From NCBI RefSeq assembly GCF_047496725.1, contig NC_132973.1:191001-255000 (forward strand): a stretch of DNA of 64,000 nucleotides, in the 5' to 3' direction. Shown in pieces: positions 25,809-37,178 of this stretch; within the stretch, counting starts at the first letter, position 1; each line of letters starts with the position of its first letter. The notes under the pieces were generated by a model that was not told the origin of the DNA, made no database searches, and saw only the letters and a list, made by a program, of their open reading frames with translations. Position numbers and translations under genes: made by a program. This DNA is from Anoplolepis gracilipes (lineage: Eukaryota > Arthropoda > Insecta > Hymenoptera > Formicidae).

Positions 25809-27103
25809 GAAGGATCGAGATATGTAACGAGTAACGAGCGTAGATATCGAAAGCGTTCGTGGCTACGTCCGCGCACGGCGCACAAGAGCGATTGAAACGT
25901 ACACACACCACCGATCACAAGAAAAAAAAAAAAAAAAAAAAACAAATAAGAAACAACACAGCGAACGAACCAAGACGCACTGAAGGCAGGTCGACGGAAT
26001 GCGACGGCTACAGGCTACAGGCTACAGGCTACACTGTCAAGTCTCGGGTTGGTTAGGACTGGGTAGCCGCAGGACGCTCCGCCCCCGTCGACAATGTCAC
26101 ACGCCAGCGAAGCGAGCTAGCTCGCAACGCATGCACGGACGCAAGCAGGCAGGCAGGCAGGAGGCAAACAGACAAGGCACGCACACGCGCACGCACAACG
26201 CACAACGAGAAACGATGGAGAGTGGAGGAGAGGAGAAACCAGTTATCTCCGTTACGTTCGGAAACCTGCCACTTGGGGAGAAATCCCACCGTGCGCGTTT
26301 CCATGCGCATGCGAGAACCTGTGCAGCTAGTCACGTGACGGTGTTTGACAGACTCGTGCTTAGATGCACGGCATGACGCAATGTACGCAGGGTGTAGATA
26401 AAGATTTTTTGTTACTCCAATTGATATTATATGTTATTATAATATTAGTAATTTTTCTTAATTTCTTAAAGACGAATGAAGAAATTTGTAGCACGCATCA
26501 AGTTATTTCCAAATTTAAAGTAATCATTTTATTGACCTGTGCGAACGATGGTTTAGAAAAAAAAAATTATTTCTTATTTCAACATGATACGAGAAAAAAT
26601 ATTTGCACGATATCTAATGGGCTGTATATAATAATAAGATAACTAGGATAACTTTAAATAAAATAGATTATATACGATTATTTCTCCTTGATGATATTTC
26701 TTGCTGCGCGTGCGCAAAATTTCTTCCTCGATTTAGAAACACCGAGTACGTTCGGGGAAAAGCTTAGCACTAACAAAGTTCGTTCTATCTTTGTTATACT
26801 TCCTGAAAATTGAACAAAGACAGAGACACTACTAGTTTTTGCTCGAACGCACCCACTGTCTGCCGTTACTGATGGTCAACACGGCGCGAACGGCCATCTT
26901 GCTTGGTCGTTTTTTAAATCTTTATTTTTACTATAAATCGTAAAAATTGGCCTGATTGTAGTCGAGTTCGGTTATATAAATTGAGCTTTTCCGAGATAAT
27001 CGAAACGATATGTTTCGCACGTCATTTGCACACAATGCTATCCCTTCTTGCGTACACATAATCGATTGATCGAATTCTCTGTCGTAAAAAAATATTGTAC
27101 GTG

Positions 27104-27135
<32 letters not shown>

Positions 27136-28431
27136 TACAAAAAAAAATATATATATATATATATACATATGCGTATATACATGTGCGACGTTTACCTCTC
27201 ACATCATATATGTACCTCTCGCGCACTTGCCGTTTATGTAACGCACGTTATTTACCATGGACGTGCGTGTTATCGCCAACGGAAATTGATGACGCTCGCG
27301 TGAAATAATTTTGTCATCGTTCACCTTTATAGAGCCAAGTAGAAATATTACAGATCGTCGTCACTGATTATTTATGACGCTGTTTACTCGATATGACTCG
27401 AAATAATACTGCTCACACATATCACTTTGAATTTACTGATGATTATAAATTACTTACAAGCTCGAGTCGTTGAAAAAAATTGTCACTTGATAACCACGAA
27501 ATTTCCAAAGCGAATAGAAAATGCTCGAGCGTCTTCAACGATAAAACCTTATCTATTAGCACTCGTGCGCTTTACAGATCCGCTGCTGTAAAATGACGCG
27601 GCGCGTTTACATAAAGCACGTTCGCTCAACATTTCAAGGTCTAATTGATCATACGCGTATTCGAACCGATCGAAATTGTATGCGCCACTGCGACGGTGTG
27701 GAATTACACGGATATACGCAAGACGCGACGAGGGCTTGTTGCGTCGCGTCTCGCATCTCGTGTAGGAGGAACGGCAGAAAAGGGAGAAGAGCGAAGCGAG
27801 AAAATGCGTCGCGTTTATCATGTAACAGATGTCGGAGTCTGGCTATTCCGATCTCGAGTATGCGATATACGATTGGCTGAAAAAAAAAAACGTATTTGGC
27901 GACGGCTAATTGGCCGTTAATAAACGGTGTCGAAACCCGAGCGATATCAAAACAGCCTGCCCTGAGATCAGCTGTCCGATCGGTGGCGTTTTCCCGTCGC
28001 ACGCGACACGCGATCGGTTGACACGGCCGTGTAACCGATCCTTTTTCGCCAGCGTATACGAATAACGTTCTTACTCACCGCAAAAAGGGAGCTCCTCCCT
28101 GGAAGTCGGACTCCAGTTACGCAATGCGATGCGCGAGGGGACACGTGAAAATACAGAGTGAGCTGTCAAGTCGATCCATTTGCGTCGTCTGCTACCGCGA
28201 GATATCTCGACCCGAATGATTATACAGATGCGACGCGCAAGGTGTTTCAGTGGATTCCCGAGCAAGCTCATCGGTCGTCGCAATTCGCGTTCGCTGATTG
28301 GTTGACGAGTCGTGATTTTTCCACGCCGACCAATCAGCGGGTCAGACGAGAACGGGGTGTTTTCAAATCACTCGTGCAAGTTCGCCTTGAGGTAGTAAAG
28401 GCTGTGGCACATAAAAAAACTTAAGCCGTAA

Positions 28432-28577
28432 AGGCCGCCGCACACACTTTTACATAACGCATAATGCATATGCATAAGGAATTCGATTGGTTGAATTCCT
28501 TATGCATGTGTTTATAGACCAATCAGTTTCCTTACGTATGTGCATTATGCGTTATGTAAAAGTGTGTGCGGCGGCCT
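28432..28577. mobile_element. Nested foldback MITE, AGGCCGCCGCACAC ends
   Basis: Perfect inverted termini AGGCCGCCGCACACACTTTT and its complement are flanked by TAA at 28429-28431 and 28578-28580. The arms are about 60 bases and include a CCAAT/ATTGG motif near the turn. It sits within the outer element. Confidence 0.85.
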
Positions 28578-28635
28578 TAAGACTTAAGACGTAACAATTT
28601 CAACTATACGGAATTTTCAGCTTTGCTTACGTTTT

Positions 28636-28775
28636 AAGCCTCGTCTACAATAGCCGTAGAACGTAAGGTCGCAAGGAAATTGACCAATGACAGTCAAGCA
28701 TTTTTGAAAATACTTGACTGTCATTGGTCAATTTGCTTGCAACCTTACGTTCTACGACCATTGTAGATGACCCAT
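28636..28775. mobile_element. Nested foldback MITE, GTCTACAAT ends
   Basis: Arms of about 60 bases carry GTCTACAATAGCCGTAGAACG on the left and the diverged complement on the right; the turn lies near 28707. A CCAAT motif is in each arm. The flanks are TTAA-like on both sides. Confidence 0.75.
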
Positions 28776-28865
28776 TAAAATGGCTGCTATGATTCTCGAC
28801 TATGATTGGTTGATTTAGTTACTGCTTACATCTTACTGCTAAAATTTTTTCATGTGCCACAGCCT

Positions 28866-29251
28866 TAAGTCTGTTGATGCGATTCTAATCGATATCGCTA
28901 TTTGACAAGATCTAGCAGGTTATGTCCAAGTCCACGCACTCATAATTTTATTTTAAAACATGCTAATCGCGAGGTAAGCTATATTTTCGATATACCAATT
29001 CGTACTGTTTGTAATAATTTTATTTAACTTGTTTACGATGCATAAGTGATGCAAGCATTTGATATATTCCGTAAGTAATTTTGTCACGATAACTATCGGC
29101 ATTTTCCAAGAATTTTTATTAACAGCAAGTATGTATAAATTTAGGCAATTAGATATACTTTATATTCGATTATTTTTAGGTTTAATTATTCGGCAAAGAG
29201 ATATTAAACAAGTAGGAAAATTATTTACATTTTGCACTAATTGATATATAA
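28866..29251. other. AT-rich spacer between MITEs, no gene seen
   Basis: About 385 bases without a recognisable gene. A 61-codon open frame here is AT-rich with no motif. Confidence 0.6.
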
Positions 29252-29403
29252 AGGCCGGTCTATAATGGCAGTAAGCGGTAAAGAGTAAGAAGTAAGGAGT
29301 ATGAAATGGGATTTGCCCATTTCGTTACTCCCGGCTTTTAATTCGTCAGTTGTTACTTCTTACTCCTTACTCTGTATTGCTTACTGCCATTGTAGACTGG
29401 CCT
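29252..29403. mobile_element. Foldback MITE, AGGCCGGTCTA ends
   Basis: The termini AGGCCGGTCTATAATGGC and GCCATTGTAGACTGGCCT are near-perfect inverted copies flanked by TAA (29249-29251, 29404-29406). Arms of about 65 bases contain repeated AGTAAG/AGTAAGG motifs. It ends 171 bases beyond the stop codon of the zinc-finger gene and may lie in its 3' UTR. Confidence 0.85.
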
Positions 29404-29574
29404 TAACGATGATAATTCATTTGCAACAATCACAAAACACAATAACAGTTTTACATTTAGAATAAATATCTCTATATTTTATCTATGATTTAAATCACAA
29501 TAATGTTAATATGTATTGTTAATTTGTACTATCATGTTACAAAAAGGTATATATATATATATATATATATTGCT

Positions 29575-32496
29575 TCATTTTCTATCCATACCATATAATA
29601 ATTCCTTCAGTGATTCTTCATTTATGGTTTGTAAAGTATCGGTGACATTTTTGTCACGATTGAAGCTTTGTTCTATACCTGAGTCTACTGTATTCATTTG
29701 CACACTCTCAGAGACTTTTGGAAAATTAGTATAATTATTTATCGAATCCTCTTTATGTTTAGGTGAAGATACTCTCAAGTGTTCCATCTCAAAAGTAGGA
29801 GATGATATGCTATTTTCGAGAGGAGACATTACCATGGAGAAGAAATCATTTGTGTTTTTTATATCTACCTTTTCATTAACCTGTACTTTCTTAATTGATT
29901 CTACAGATTCTTCAAGTTGTGCAGAGTTAAAGTTGTTAGCACTCCTTGAATCTTTGTTTGTGTTATCGACATCTCTAAATTCCATGCTTTCTTCTTTTCT
30001 TTCGGAAGATATATTATTTATCTCTGATTGTAGTGCCAAAACAGGTTGTCCTTGGGAATTTATTATAAAGACAAACTTGTTTTCATCATTATCAACGACG
30101 TTCGATTGATTTTCTTGAAAAGTATTATTCTGTGGTCTGATTGCTTTGTCGTCGGCATCTTGTGTAATCGTGTCAAACTGCTGGATGCCACCTGACGTTT
30201 GTGCAGGACATTTATGTGTTCTTTGACTCACCTGTAAACATAATTTCCATGTGGAAATTATTAAAAGGCAAAATATATGATTGAAATATTTTACAATTAC
30301 TTTCTACCTTGTATCGGAAGCTTTTGTCACACATTGTGCATTTATAAGGCATCACTCCTGTGTGAATTCGACGATGGACTAAATACGAAACACGTTGACG
30401 GAAACATTTTCCTGCAGAAATTAGTATAGCATTGTAGGAGGGTCATATTATATAGAGCCTGTACATTTACAAAATAAAATGCACAACATTTTTCGTGGAA
30501 GTTACCTACTTTTACTAATTGTAAGTACATCATGCACAGCACATCATAATGTTACAGACACTGCGCAAACAAATTAGTTAATCAACAAACAATATGAGCG
30601 ATAAATTGTTAATATCGCAGTAACTCATGTTTAATGATCATTTTTCTATGACATACCACATGTTTCACATGCAAACGGCTTCTCTCCAGTGTGAATCCTT
30701 TCATGATTGTGCAATGTAGAAAGTTCTTTAAATGATCTCCCACAAGTAGCACAGCTGTGAGGTTTTTCATCCTTATGATAAAATCTATGCTTATGATATG
30801 ATTGTTGAAAGGTGAAACTTTTGTCACATATTTTACATTTATATGGCATCTCTCCTGAGTGCAATCGTTTATGTTTTTTTAAAAAATACTTGGTGGTAAA
30901 CAATTTACTGCAAGTATCACATTCCCACTGTTTACCTTCATGAGTTTTCAAATGTTGTATCACATGTTGTTCCTGAAACAAGAATATAAATGAGATTATT
31001 AAGAGCAGTTTGTCAAAATTATGTTATAAACAAAAGAAAACAATATTCTCACTTTCTTAAATTTCTTTCCACATGTAGGGCAAGTGTACCCAGTATCGCT
31101 GCATGTAAGTTCGATTTGGCCATTTTTAGGAAAAGAACCTGTTACATGTGAATAATATGAAGTTTGCTGGGTTTCTGCACTTGCTTATATATTATATTAA
31201 ATGATTAATTAAATAAATATAATTAATATATATTAAATAACTTATATATATATTAATTAAATAACTATACATATATTAATTTTATAATTACTTGCCTAAA
31301 TTGTGTCCAACATGCGCTACTCTCATATGTACCATTAAACTACCTCTCATTTTGAATACCTTGGAGCACAAATGACACGAATAATTTTTAAGAATTTTCC
31401 CAGGGATATTACTTGAATCTTGTTCATGCACTAATTGTTTGTGTAAAGCCAAAATGTTAGTGTCAGGAAAGTGGAAGCCACATATGTTACATCGTTCTGT
31501 CTTTTCTTTTGATGTTATAGTTCGGAAAATTTTATTACATGTGTGAGATAACATTTTTCTTTGTTCCGAGTTTTGATCTTGATATTCAGCATTTGTCTCA
31601 AGCACAGTCTCTCTTGCATTAGAACTTTGTTTCTCACAACATTCCTCTGATGATACATTTGTGCAAACTGGCATTATATTCTGAATTGATTGAAAGTTTG
31701 AGAGATCGTTTTCTTTTTCAATTAAACTTGTTATTAGTCTTTCTTTTGCGACACATTGGCTATTATTTGATTCATATTCTTTCTCAATATCTGGGTAGAT
31801 GTTGCCATCTGTATTTTCTGTCACTTTTTCTGTTTCAGTGATTATGTCAGATATAGCTTTTTCTGCTTGTGGACTTTCCGTGATTATATTTAAATGTTTA
31901 ATATTGTCATTGCAAAAATATTGAGTTGTGCAATTTGTTTTTAATACTCCTTGTTGCAAACTTGTAGTTGGTCTTAACACTAAGTTGTGATTTTCGTTTG
32001 ATTGTGGAAAGATACTTACTTTTATCACATCATAATTATAATCTGACATCAAACTGTGTTGGTTTCCACTTTTCACTAACAAGTTTTGATTTTGTGCTTG
32101 TTGAGACTCTGAATTTACAATAGGGATATTGTTTTCTATATTTGCTGTACCAGAATCTGACAGCTCTGTGCTATTGTTGTCATTTGACGTTTGCACTTTG
32201 CCTGATTGTTGTGTTTTTAAGACATTCCAATCTTGCAGAGCAACATTGTGCGCATTATAAAGTGCAACTTGCTCATTGGCAGCAACATATTTAGATGACT
32301 CTGCTGTATTACTATTTAGATTGATTGTATGACTAAATAAATGTATAGTTAATTTATCTATGCCTAAAAGCACTTCGTTACAGACAGGACATATGAGAGG
32401 TCGAGTTGCTACACTTACAAGGCCAGCACGCAATGCGTCAAGTGTTAAAAACCCAGGTTGAGAACACAACGGACATGCTAAGAGTCGTGCGCACAT
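29575..32496 (-). CDS. C2H2 zinc-finger protein, nine fingers
   Basis: Five exons (31296-32496, 31053-31183, 30657-30972, 30308-30411, 29575-30231) join in frame to 802 residues. The first finger is near residues 36-57 (CPVCNEVL...H..SH). A long acidic and Asn/Gln-rich linker follows. Fingers 2-3 lie near 340-395, and a block of six linked fingers lies near 415-590 with TGEKP-type linkers (RIHTGEKPFACETCG). The last finger is degenerate and ends QRTHKC. The C-terminal 200 residues are Ser/Asn-rich. This predicts a nuclear DNA-binding regulator; the orthologue is not recognised. The first splice can be read as a GC-AG intron (AG|GCAAGT at 31296) or as GGCAA|GTAATT with the acceptor shifted by four bases (31292/31179); both keep frame. 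The start is the first ATG and begins directly with a CPLC motif. Confidence 0.85.
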
Positions 32497-33115
32497 TTTG
32501 TATTTGTTGAGTTTATTATATTGTTTTAACGCGCGATATATCTATATATATATTTTTCAATTTTTAGAAAGTGTAATACACACATCTTTGCATTTATAAT
32601 TATGTAGAATACTATTTAGTTCGAACATCTTTCAATTTTTACAGGACAATGAACTAAGCATCGTGATTGTAAAATTCTAATGATAAATAATACGTTTGTG
32701 CAATTTAAATCTGGCATTGTGTAGTCTCTCTTATTAAAATTATTAGGGTTATACTTGAACTTGACCCAGTAATTTACAAAATAGAATTCAGTGATACATA
32801 ATCTCTCATCTATTTAGATATTTTAATAAAATCCTCCGAAATATTTTAATAAATTCTGACACTGACACTGTACACATAAAATTCTCACACCTCAAGATCT
32901 AAATATAGAAAGATGGTTTAAGATATCTGTGCTGAATTCCTGCGTGTCTTTGTGGAATGTGTCTGATGATCAAAGGCTATATTTAGAAAACTGGTGGGAT
33001 ATTCAAAATCAGAGTGTATCAAGCCAATATATGCATATATTAAATTTACTTGTATAAATTGTCAAACTTATAAAAAAGTTTTTTATATTAAAAAGAGCTT
33101 TATCTTAAGTTTACT
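32497..33115. other. Gap between zinc-finger gene and Fcp3C-like gene
   Basis: AT-rich, with no coding exon seen. It should hold the promoter of the zinc-finger gene and the 3' UTR of the Fcp3C-like gene, both on the minus strand. Confidence 0.55.
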
Positions 33116-33779
33116 TTAATTACATTTATATGGTAAACCATCTTTACAACAATATTCTCTACCCGCAGACAGATTTGTATTTATCCATTCATCTTTGCAA
33201 TTCTTGATGAAAAGATGAGCCTGTAAAAAAAATATGCATAATGCATTGAAATCATATAATTCTGTTTATATAAAATCAAGAATTTTATAATATCATAATA
33301 AACTTAATTTGTATGCAACGCACCCTTTCTTTGTAACAGTCATGATCTAAAGAAGCACAAAGCATTGTCGGACTGTTTGGTAAATATTTTATTATCTGTA
33401 AAAAAATACACAGGTTTAATTAATTATTATTAACGAGGATTTGAGCTTATATAGTTTATTATAAAAAAATTATGTGATGTGGAAATATTAAAGAACAATA
33501 TGGTAATTTAAAACTCACAGCTTCAAGACATTTGCTAGTGCAAAGCTTGTTTCCAAAAATATTACATGATAGCAAATCGGGATGTTCATGAAGGAATACA
33601 GGATATCCTTTAGGTTGCTCTTTGCTTCCTTTTTTAAATTGCCCACTTAAAAATACACCACAGACACAGCCAATTGGCTCTTCACTTGAATTTGATGCCT
33701 CAATATTTGTACTAGTACTGTTCTTTTCTGCGTAAGAATACGACATGCAAAGAACCATCATCACTAATGCTAAATACAT
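33116..33779 (-). CDS. Fcp3C: Secreted cysteine-rich protein, follicle cell protein 3C-1-like
   Basis: Three exons (33519-33779, 33324-33395, 33116-33220) join in frame to 145 residues. The first 17 residues are a clear signal peptide (MYLALVMMVLCMSYSYA). The mature protein begins with a Ser/Thr/Asn-rich stretch that has N-glycosylation sequons (NST, NSS) and then carries paired cysteines: GCVCG, LLSCNIFGNKLCTSKCLEA, MLCA, HDCYKE, KNCKDEW, EYCCKDG and a final YKC. This pattern matches insect follicle cell protein 3C-1-like proteins, which are secreted by ovarian follicle cells in Drosophila. The assignment is by pattern memory. An acceptor TTTTAG lies just upstream of the ATG and a donor GAG|GTATTT is at 33911-33913, so a 5' UTR exon is likely. 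Confidence 0.75.
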
Positions 33780-34436
33780 TTTGACCTAAAATAAAAATTT
33801 CTGCACTTAATTCTTTACATCTTATAATTTTACATTAACTGTACTTCAATTTATTATAATAAATCATTTTGAGATGTTATTTAAAGAGATAAAATAACAG
33901 AAGAAAATACCTCTAAATTCGTTCTTCTCCACAAAATGTCGGGATAATTAAGTATTGATTTACTTGTATTCACTGCAGAGAGAATTTCACTGTGTTTTTC
34001 ACACTTTGCAGACTTTTGTTCAAATGCAATTAAATTGACTTATTAAATCTGATTAATGTCACATTATATACATATGTTGCATTATTGTAACAAATGAGGT
34101 CACATAAAATGCTTGCTAAGCAAAACTTCAGATTTCAGACATAGTAAGAATTCCACTTTAATCGTATTATAATTGGAATGTACACACACCTGAGTAACAA
34201 GCAAATCTGTTTAATGAAGATTTCCATGCTAAAATAACAAAGTTTCATAATGAGAATTTAAAAAGTAATTTATTGATGATGAATTAATAATATAATCACT
34301 AAATTATATAAATATCCATGCCTCTCATTTACTAATTGTAACATCATAAATATAAGATGTTAAGAAAAAAATATAACAAAATGGAGAATTTTATTAATCC
34401 TACATTTTTACAGTTTTTATTATAATAATGACATAT

Positions 34437-34934
34437 TTATAATATTTTTCTCATAACTTTCGCTTCTCCTTCTAAAACAATTTTATCTCCATTAGCGATA
34501 CACATATATACACATTTAATAATTTTTCTTACTGATACAATTTTTACTATTACTTCTACAGAGTCGCCGGCATAACATGGTTTAGGAAATGTGAGGTTTT
34601 GTTCAATAACTATAGTACCTGCACCAGGTAATTTTGTACCGAGTAATCCTGATACTAGGCCATTGAGGAAAGCACCATGTGCAATATTTCTTGTTGATTC
34701 AATGTGTATTGGATTATAATCACCTGTTAATTCAGCAAATTTGAGTATGTCATCATTTGTTATCACTTTAAAAACTGATACTTGATCTCCTTCTCTCAGA
34801 TTATTAATTGTATTAGCATATAATCTTATTTTGGATGAGGTTTTCATAGAATGATTTTTGAGAAACCCAGTAAAGAACTGAATTAGTTTCATGATGTTTC
34901 TCTTGTGTTTGTAGTCAAAAAATAAATAATTCAT
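34437..34934 (-). CDS. HTD2: Mitochondrial hydroxyacyl-thioester dehydratase type 2 (MaoC/hot-dog)
   Basis: A single exon encodes 165 residues. Residues from about 46 to 165 form one hot-dog MaoC-like domain with the hydratase-2 motif ELTGDYNPIHIE; the catalytic pair is D72 and H77. It is followed by AHGAFLNGLVSGLLGTKLPG and a PKPCYAGDSVEV strand, as in the family. The enzyme dehydrates (R)-3-hydroxyacyl-ACP in mitochondrial type II fatty-acid synthesis, which feeds lipoate synthesis. The N-terminal 40 residues are basic and lack acidic clusters, so a mitochondrial presequence is likely; M15 (MKLIQFF) is an alternative start. The ORF begins only 110 bases after the ARMC7 stop on the same strand, with no AATAAA between them. 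Confidence 0.85.
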   Translation of the reverse strand: MNYLFFDYKHKRNIMKLIQFFTGFLKNHSMKTSSKIRLYANTINNLREGDQVSVFKVITNDDILKFAELTGDYNPIHIESTRNIAHGAFLNGLVSGLLGTKLPGAGTIVIEQNLTFPKPCYAGDSVEVIVKIVSVRKIIKCVYMCIANGDKIVLEGEAKVMRKIL

Positions 34935-35044
34935 ATAATTATTTTTAATTAATTAAATATGTATGTAGAATTAAATTTAACCATAGGCATTTCTTCTTTT
35001 CTTATATATATATATTTATCAAATTATTAGTTGTTGGAAATTAA

Positions 35045-35815
35045 TTATTGTTTTAGTTTTATCTTTTGCACTTCACTTTCTTCGCAATAATCATTTAGAA
35101 ATATAATTGCTAAATTTTTAATACGGATATTAGTATCACATGAAAATTCCAACATGCGTTTAATTATTTCGGCTGACGTTATTTTATTCTTCGATTCAGG
35201 TGTGATCAAAAACATCAAGGTAGAAATTGCTGAGAGCACAATATCTTCATCTGGAGAAAAAAGTAACGATGATACTAACTCAATGCCTCGATTGCGTAGA
35301 ATATAAATCTTATTTATTGCATCTGAAAGGAAAAAAAAAAAAATTTCATGAATAATGTATATAATAATAATAATAATAAGTATTGCGTGCAATTTTTATA
35401 AGTTTTTCTATTTCATTAAAGATATACTCTTACCTAAGCATAAATTGCACATACCACTAATGGCAAAACATACCAAATTTTGATTGTCCTCAGACAGGGT
35501 GTCAAGAAATATATCGATTATTTGTAACTGTCTCATGTATCCATAATTTATAGGATCATAAGCAAAGTTTGCCAAATTTGCTAGTACTTGCTCCTTTGCT
35601 TCTAATAATTTAAAATAAAACGATGATTTAACATTACTATTGCTCAAAAGAGAACTATGTATGTATTTGTATTACATAATATTATTATAAATAATACTTT
35701 TTTTACCTTTAGATTTAGTTGTCCTATATTCATTGGCTAAAAGCTTTAAGAAATCGTAACGTCCCACACCATTTTTCCCTGTGCGTTGTATTAATCGTGC
35801 TTTAGTCGAGAACAT
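35045..35815 (-). CDS. ARMC7: Armadillo repeat-containing protein 7
   Basis: Three exons (35707-35815, 35434-35601, 35045-35322) join in frame to 184 residues, close to the human length of about 198. The block EAKEQVLANLANFAYDPINY with the following FLDTLSEDNQNLV and GMCNLCLG is nearly the same as vertebrate ARMC7. Two to three armadillo repeats fill most of the protein. It has been associated with spliceosomal and nuclear complexes in other species; its exact role is not established. The start is the ATG at 35815, which gives GRYDFLKLL in frame, matching GRLGYLQAL of the human protein. Confidence 0.92.
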
Positions 35816-35825
35816 TGAAGTCTTA

Positions 35826-35975
35826 ATATATGCAATTTATTATGTATTACACACAACAGTATTCACTTTTCAGACATTCTATGGTTAAGCTTCTCTAATA
35901 ATATATGCAATTTATTATGTATTACACACAACAGTATTCACTTTTCAGACATTCTATGGTTAAGCTTCTCTATTA
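35826..35975. repeat. 75-bp tandem duplication upstream of ARMC7
   Basis: Two copies of a 75-base unit (containing TGCAATTTATTATGTATTAC) lie head to tail, starting 10 bases upstream of the ARMC7 ATG. They are identical except at their ends, so the duplication is recent. It probably lies in the 5' UTR or core promoter. Confidence 0.9.
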
Positions 35976-37178
35976 TAATTTAAATATATGTGCATAAGAA
36001 TACAATTATCATAAAAATTTTATACCAACTTATATATGTGTAAAAATACGATAAAAAATACAAAAAAGTTTGATATATAATATATTACTAAACAATAAAT
36101 AACTTTTATAATATAGCGCTTTACGTATGATATTTAAATGTTTTATTATAAAGATACAACTGGAGATTAAACTTTATGCATTTCATGTTTTTTTTTTTGC
36201 AATAATTTAATGTAATCGTTTTTTACGATTTAGATTTCGTGTAAATAGAGATATATCACATGTTGAATAAATATGGAATATTGAGGATGTTCCGTTTGAC
36301 ACTACGAAAGTTTCGAATCGTCTGATTGGCCAATCTCGAGCAAAGGAAGTAAAGATTATTTTTACTCCGATTGGCTAATCAAACGCTTTGATTATTAAGT
36401 CGGGTCTACAACATAGATGTAGTAGGCCTTAAGCCGTAAGAAATTAACCAATTACAATTGACTTTAGAGAAGAATAATGAACATGATTGGTTCATTTCTT
36501 ACGACTTAAGGCTTACTACAGCTATTGTAGAGCCGGCCTTAGACCGTCTATTCTTTTTATTGCAGCCAATTCAGCGCGAAAAGGCGTTTTTCAGCAAGCG
36601 GCACAGTGTCCACTAGGTGAGAGAGAACATATCAGTGTGTCTTGCTGGAAAGTCCCCCCTCCCCCCCCCCAAAAAAAAGAACAGGTCTCTTGTCAAACGG
36701 ACAATAAAGTACAATTCATACTTGTTGCAATTAAAAGCTTAAATATGATTGGCAAATGACTCGAGTGATCACACATGATACGTTGGCGCATACACACGTG
36801 GAACATACTTTCTCTATCTTTCCTTTGCTTTCCTCGCTGCCGTGTTCTTATCAAAATTTCGTAGGTGGCTGTCGTGGTAGAAGGTGGAAGGTGGAAGTTG
36901 ATGGAAGTCATGGTTAACACGTAGCCGGCGTTCGACGTGTCCTAGCCTCCTAGCTTAGGCATTTGGTAGCGATTTGATAATTTGTTTGCGCGCCGCTTGA
37001 TTTTCGCAACGTGCCCAGGATCGCGAGTAATTATATGCACATATGGCGAACGCCACGTTGTGAGTATATATTTTAATATAACAGCCGGATATATATATAT
37101 ATATATATATATACTCACACGCGTATATATCTCTCTCTTATCACTAACGTCCGTGGAAACCTGCAAAGGCGACAAACC
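35976..37178. promoter_or_regulatory. Divergent intergenic region between ARMC7 and STT3B
   Basis: AT-rich on the ARMC7 side. Several CCAAT/ATTGG motifs stand at about 36321-36385, a MITE lies at 36398-36538, a C-run and A-run at 36657-36678, and a (TA)n tract at 37089-37113 lies just before the STT3B ATG. The 36780-37178 part is more GC-rich and is the likely STT3B promoter and 5' UTR. Confidence 0.5.
36398..36538. mobile_element. Foldback MITE, GGGTCTACAA ends, TTA duplication
   Basis: The left end AGTCGGGTCTACAA and the right end TTGTAGAGCCGGCC are inverted copies flanked by TTA (36395-36397, 36539-36541). The arms carry CTTAAGCCGTAAGAAAT and its complement, with CCAAT-type motifs near the turn. 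It lies in the STT3B/ARMC7 promoter interval. Confidence 0.8.

Larger units (their letters stand above)
23807..28300 (-). promoter_or_regulatory. ctrip 5' region: UTR intron, microsatellites and candidate first exons
   Basis: The first coding exon extends into 5' UTR up to an acceptor at 23836-23838 (ATTACAG). Two strong minus-strand donors lie upstream: GCG|GTGAGTAAG with exon edge at 28079 and CAG|GTAAAG with exon edge at 25636. Both sit in locally CpG-rich DNA and could end alternative first exons. The interval is full of simple repeats: poly-A 24685-24720, GGCT repeats 24876-24900, CTCA/CTCG repeats 25339-25537, ACGC repeats 25765-25808, poly-A 25921-25940. A CGGCCATCTTG motif near 26890-26901 resembles a YY1-type promoter element, and CCAAT boxes stand at about 28295 and 28330. 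Which donor is used cannot be decided from sequence. Confidence 0.5.
28399..28865. mobile_element. Outer foldback MITE containing two nested MITEs
   Basis: The termini AGGCTGTGGCACAT (28399) and ATGTGCCACAGCCT (ending 28865) are perfect inverted copies flanked by TAA (28396-28398 and 28866-28868), the duplication typical of PIF/Harbinger elements. Inside lie two other palindromes (28432-28577 and about 28636-28775) with their own ends, so this element was a target for later insertions. No open frame is present. Confidence 0.75.

Noticed and set aside
25217..25911. Overlapping frames of 76-140 codons through the CTCA and ACGC arrays
   Set aside because: Codons only mirror the tetranucleotide repeat, and frames exist on both strands.
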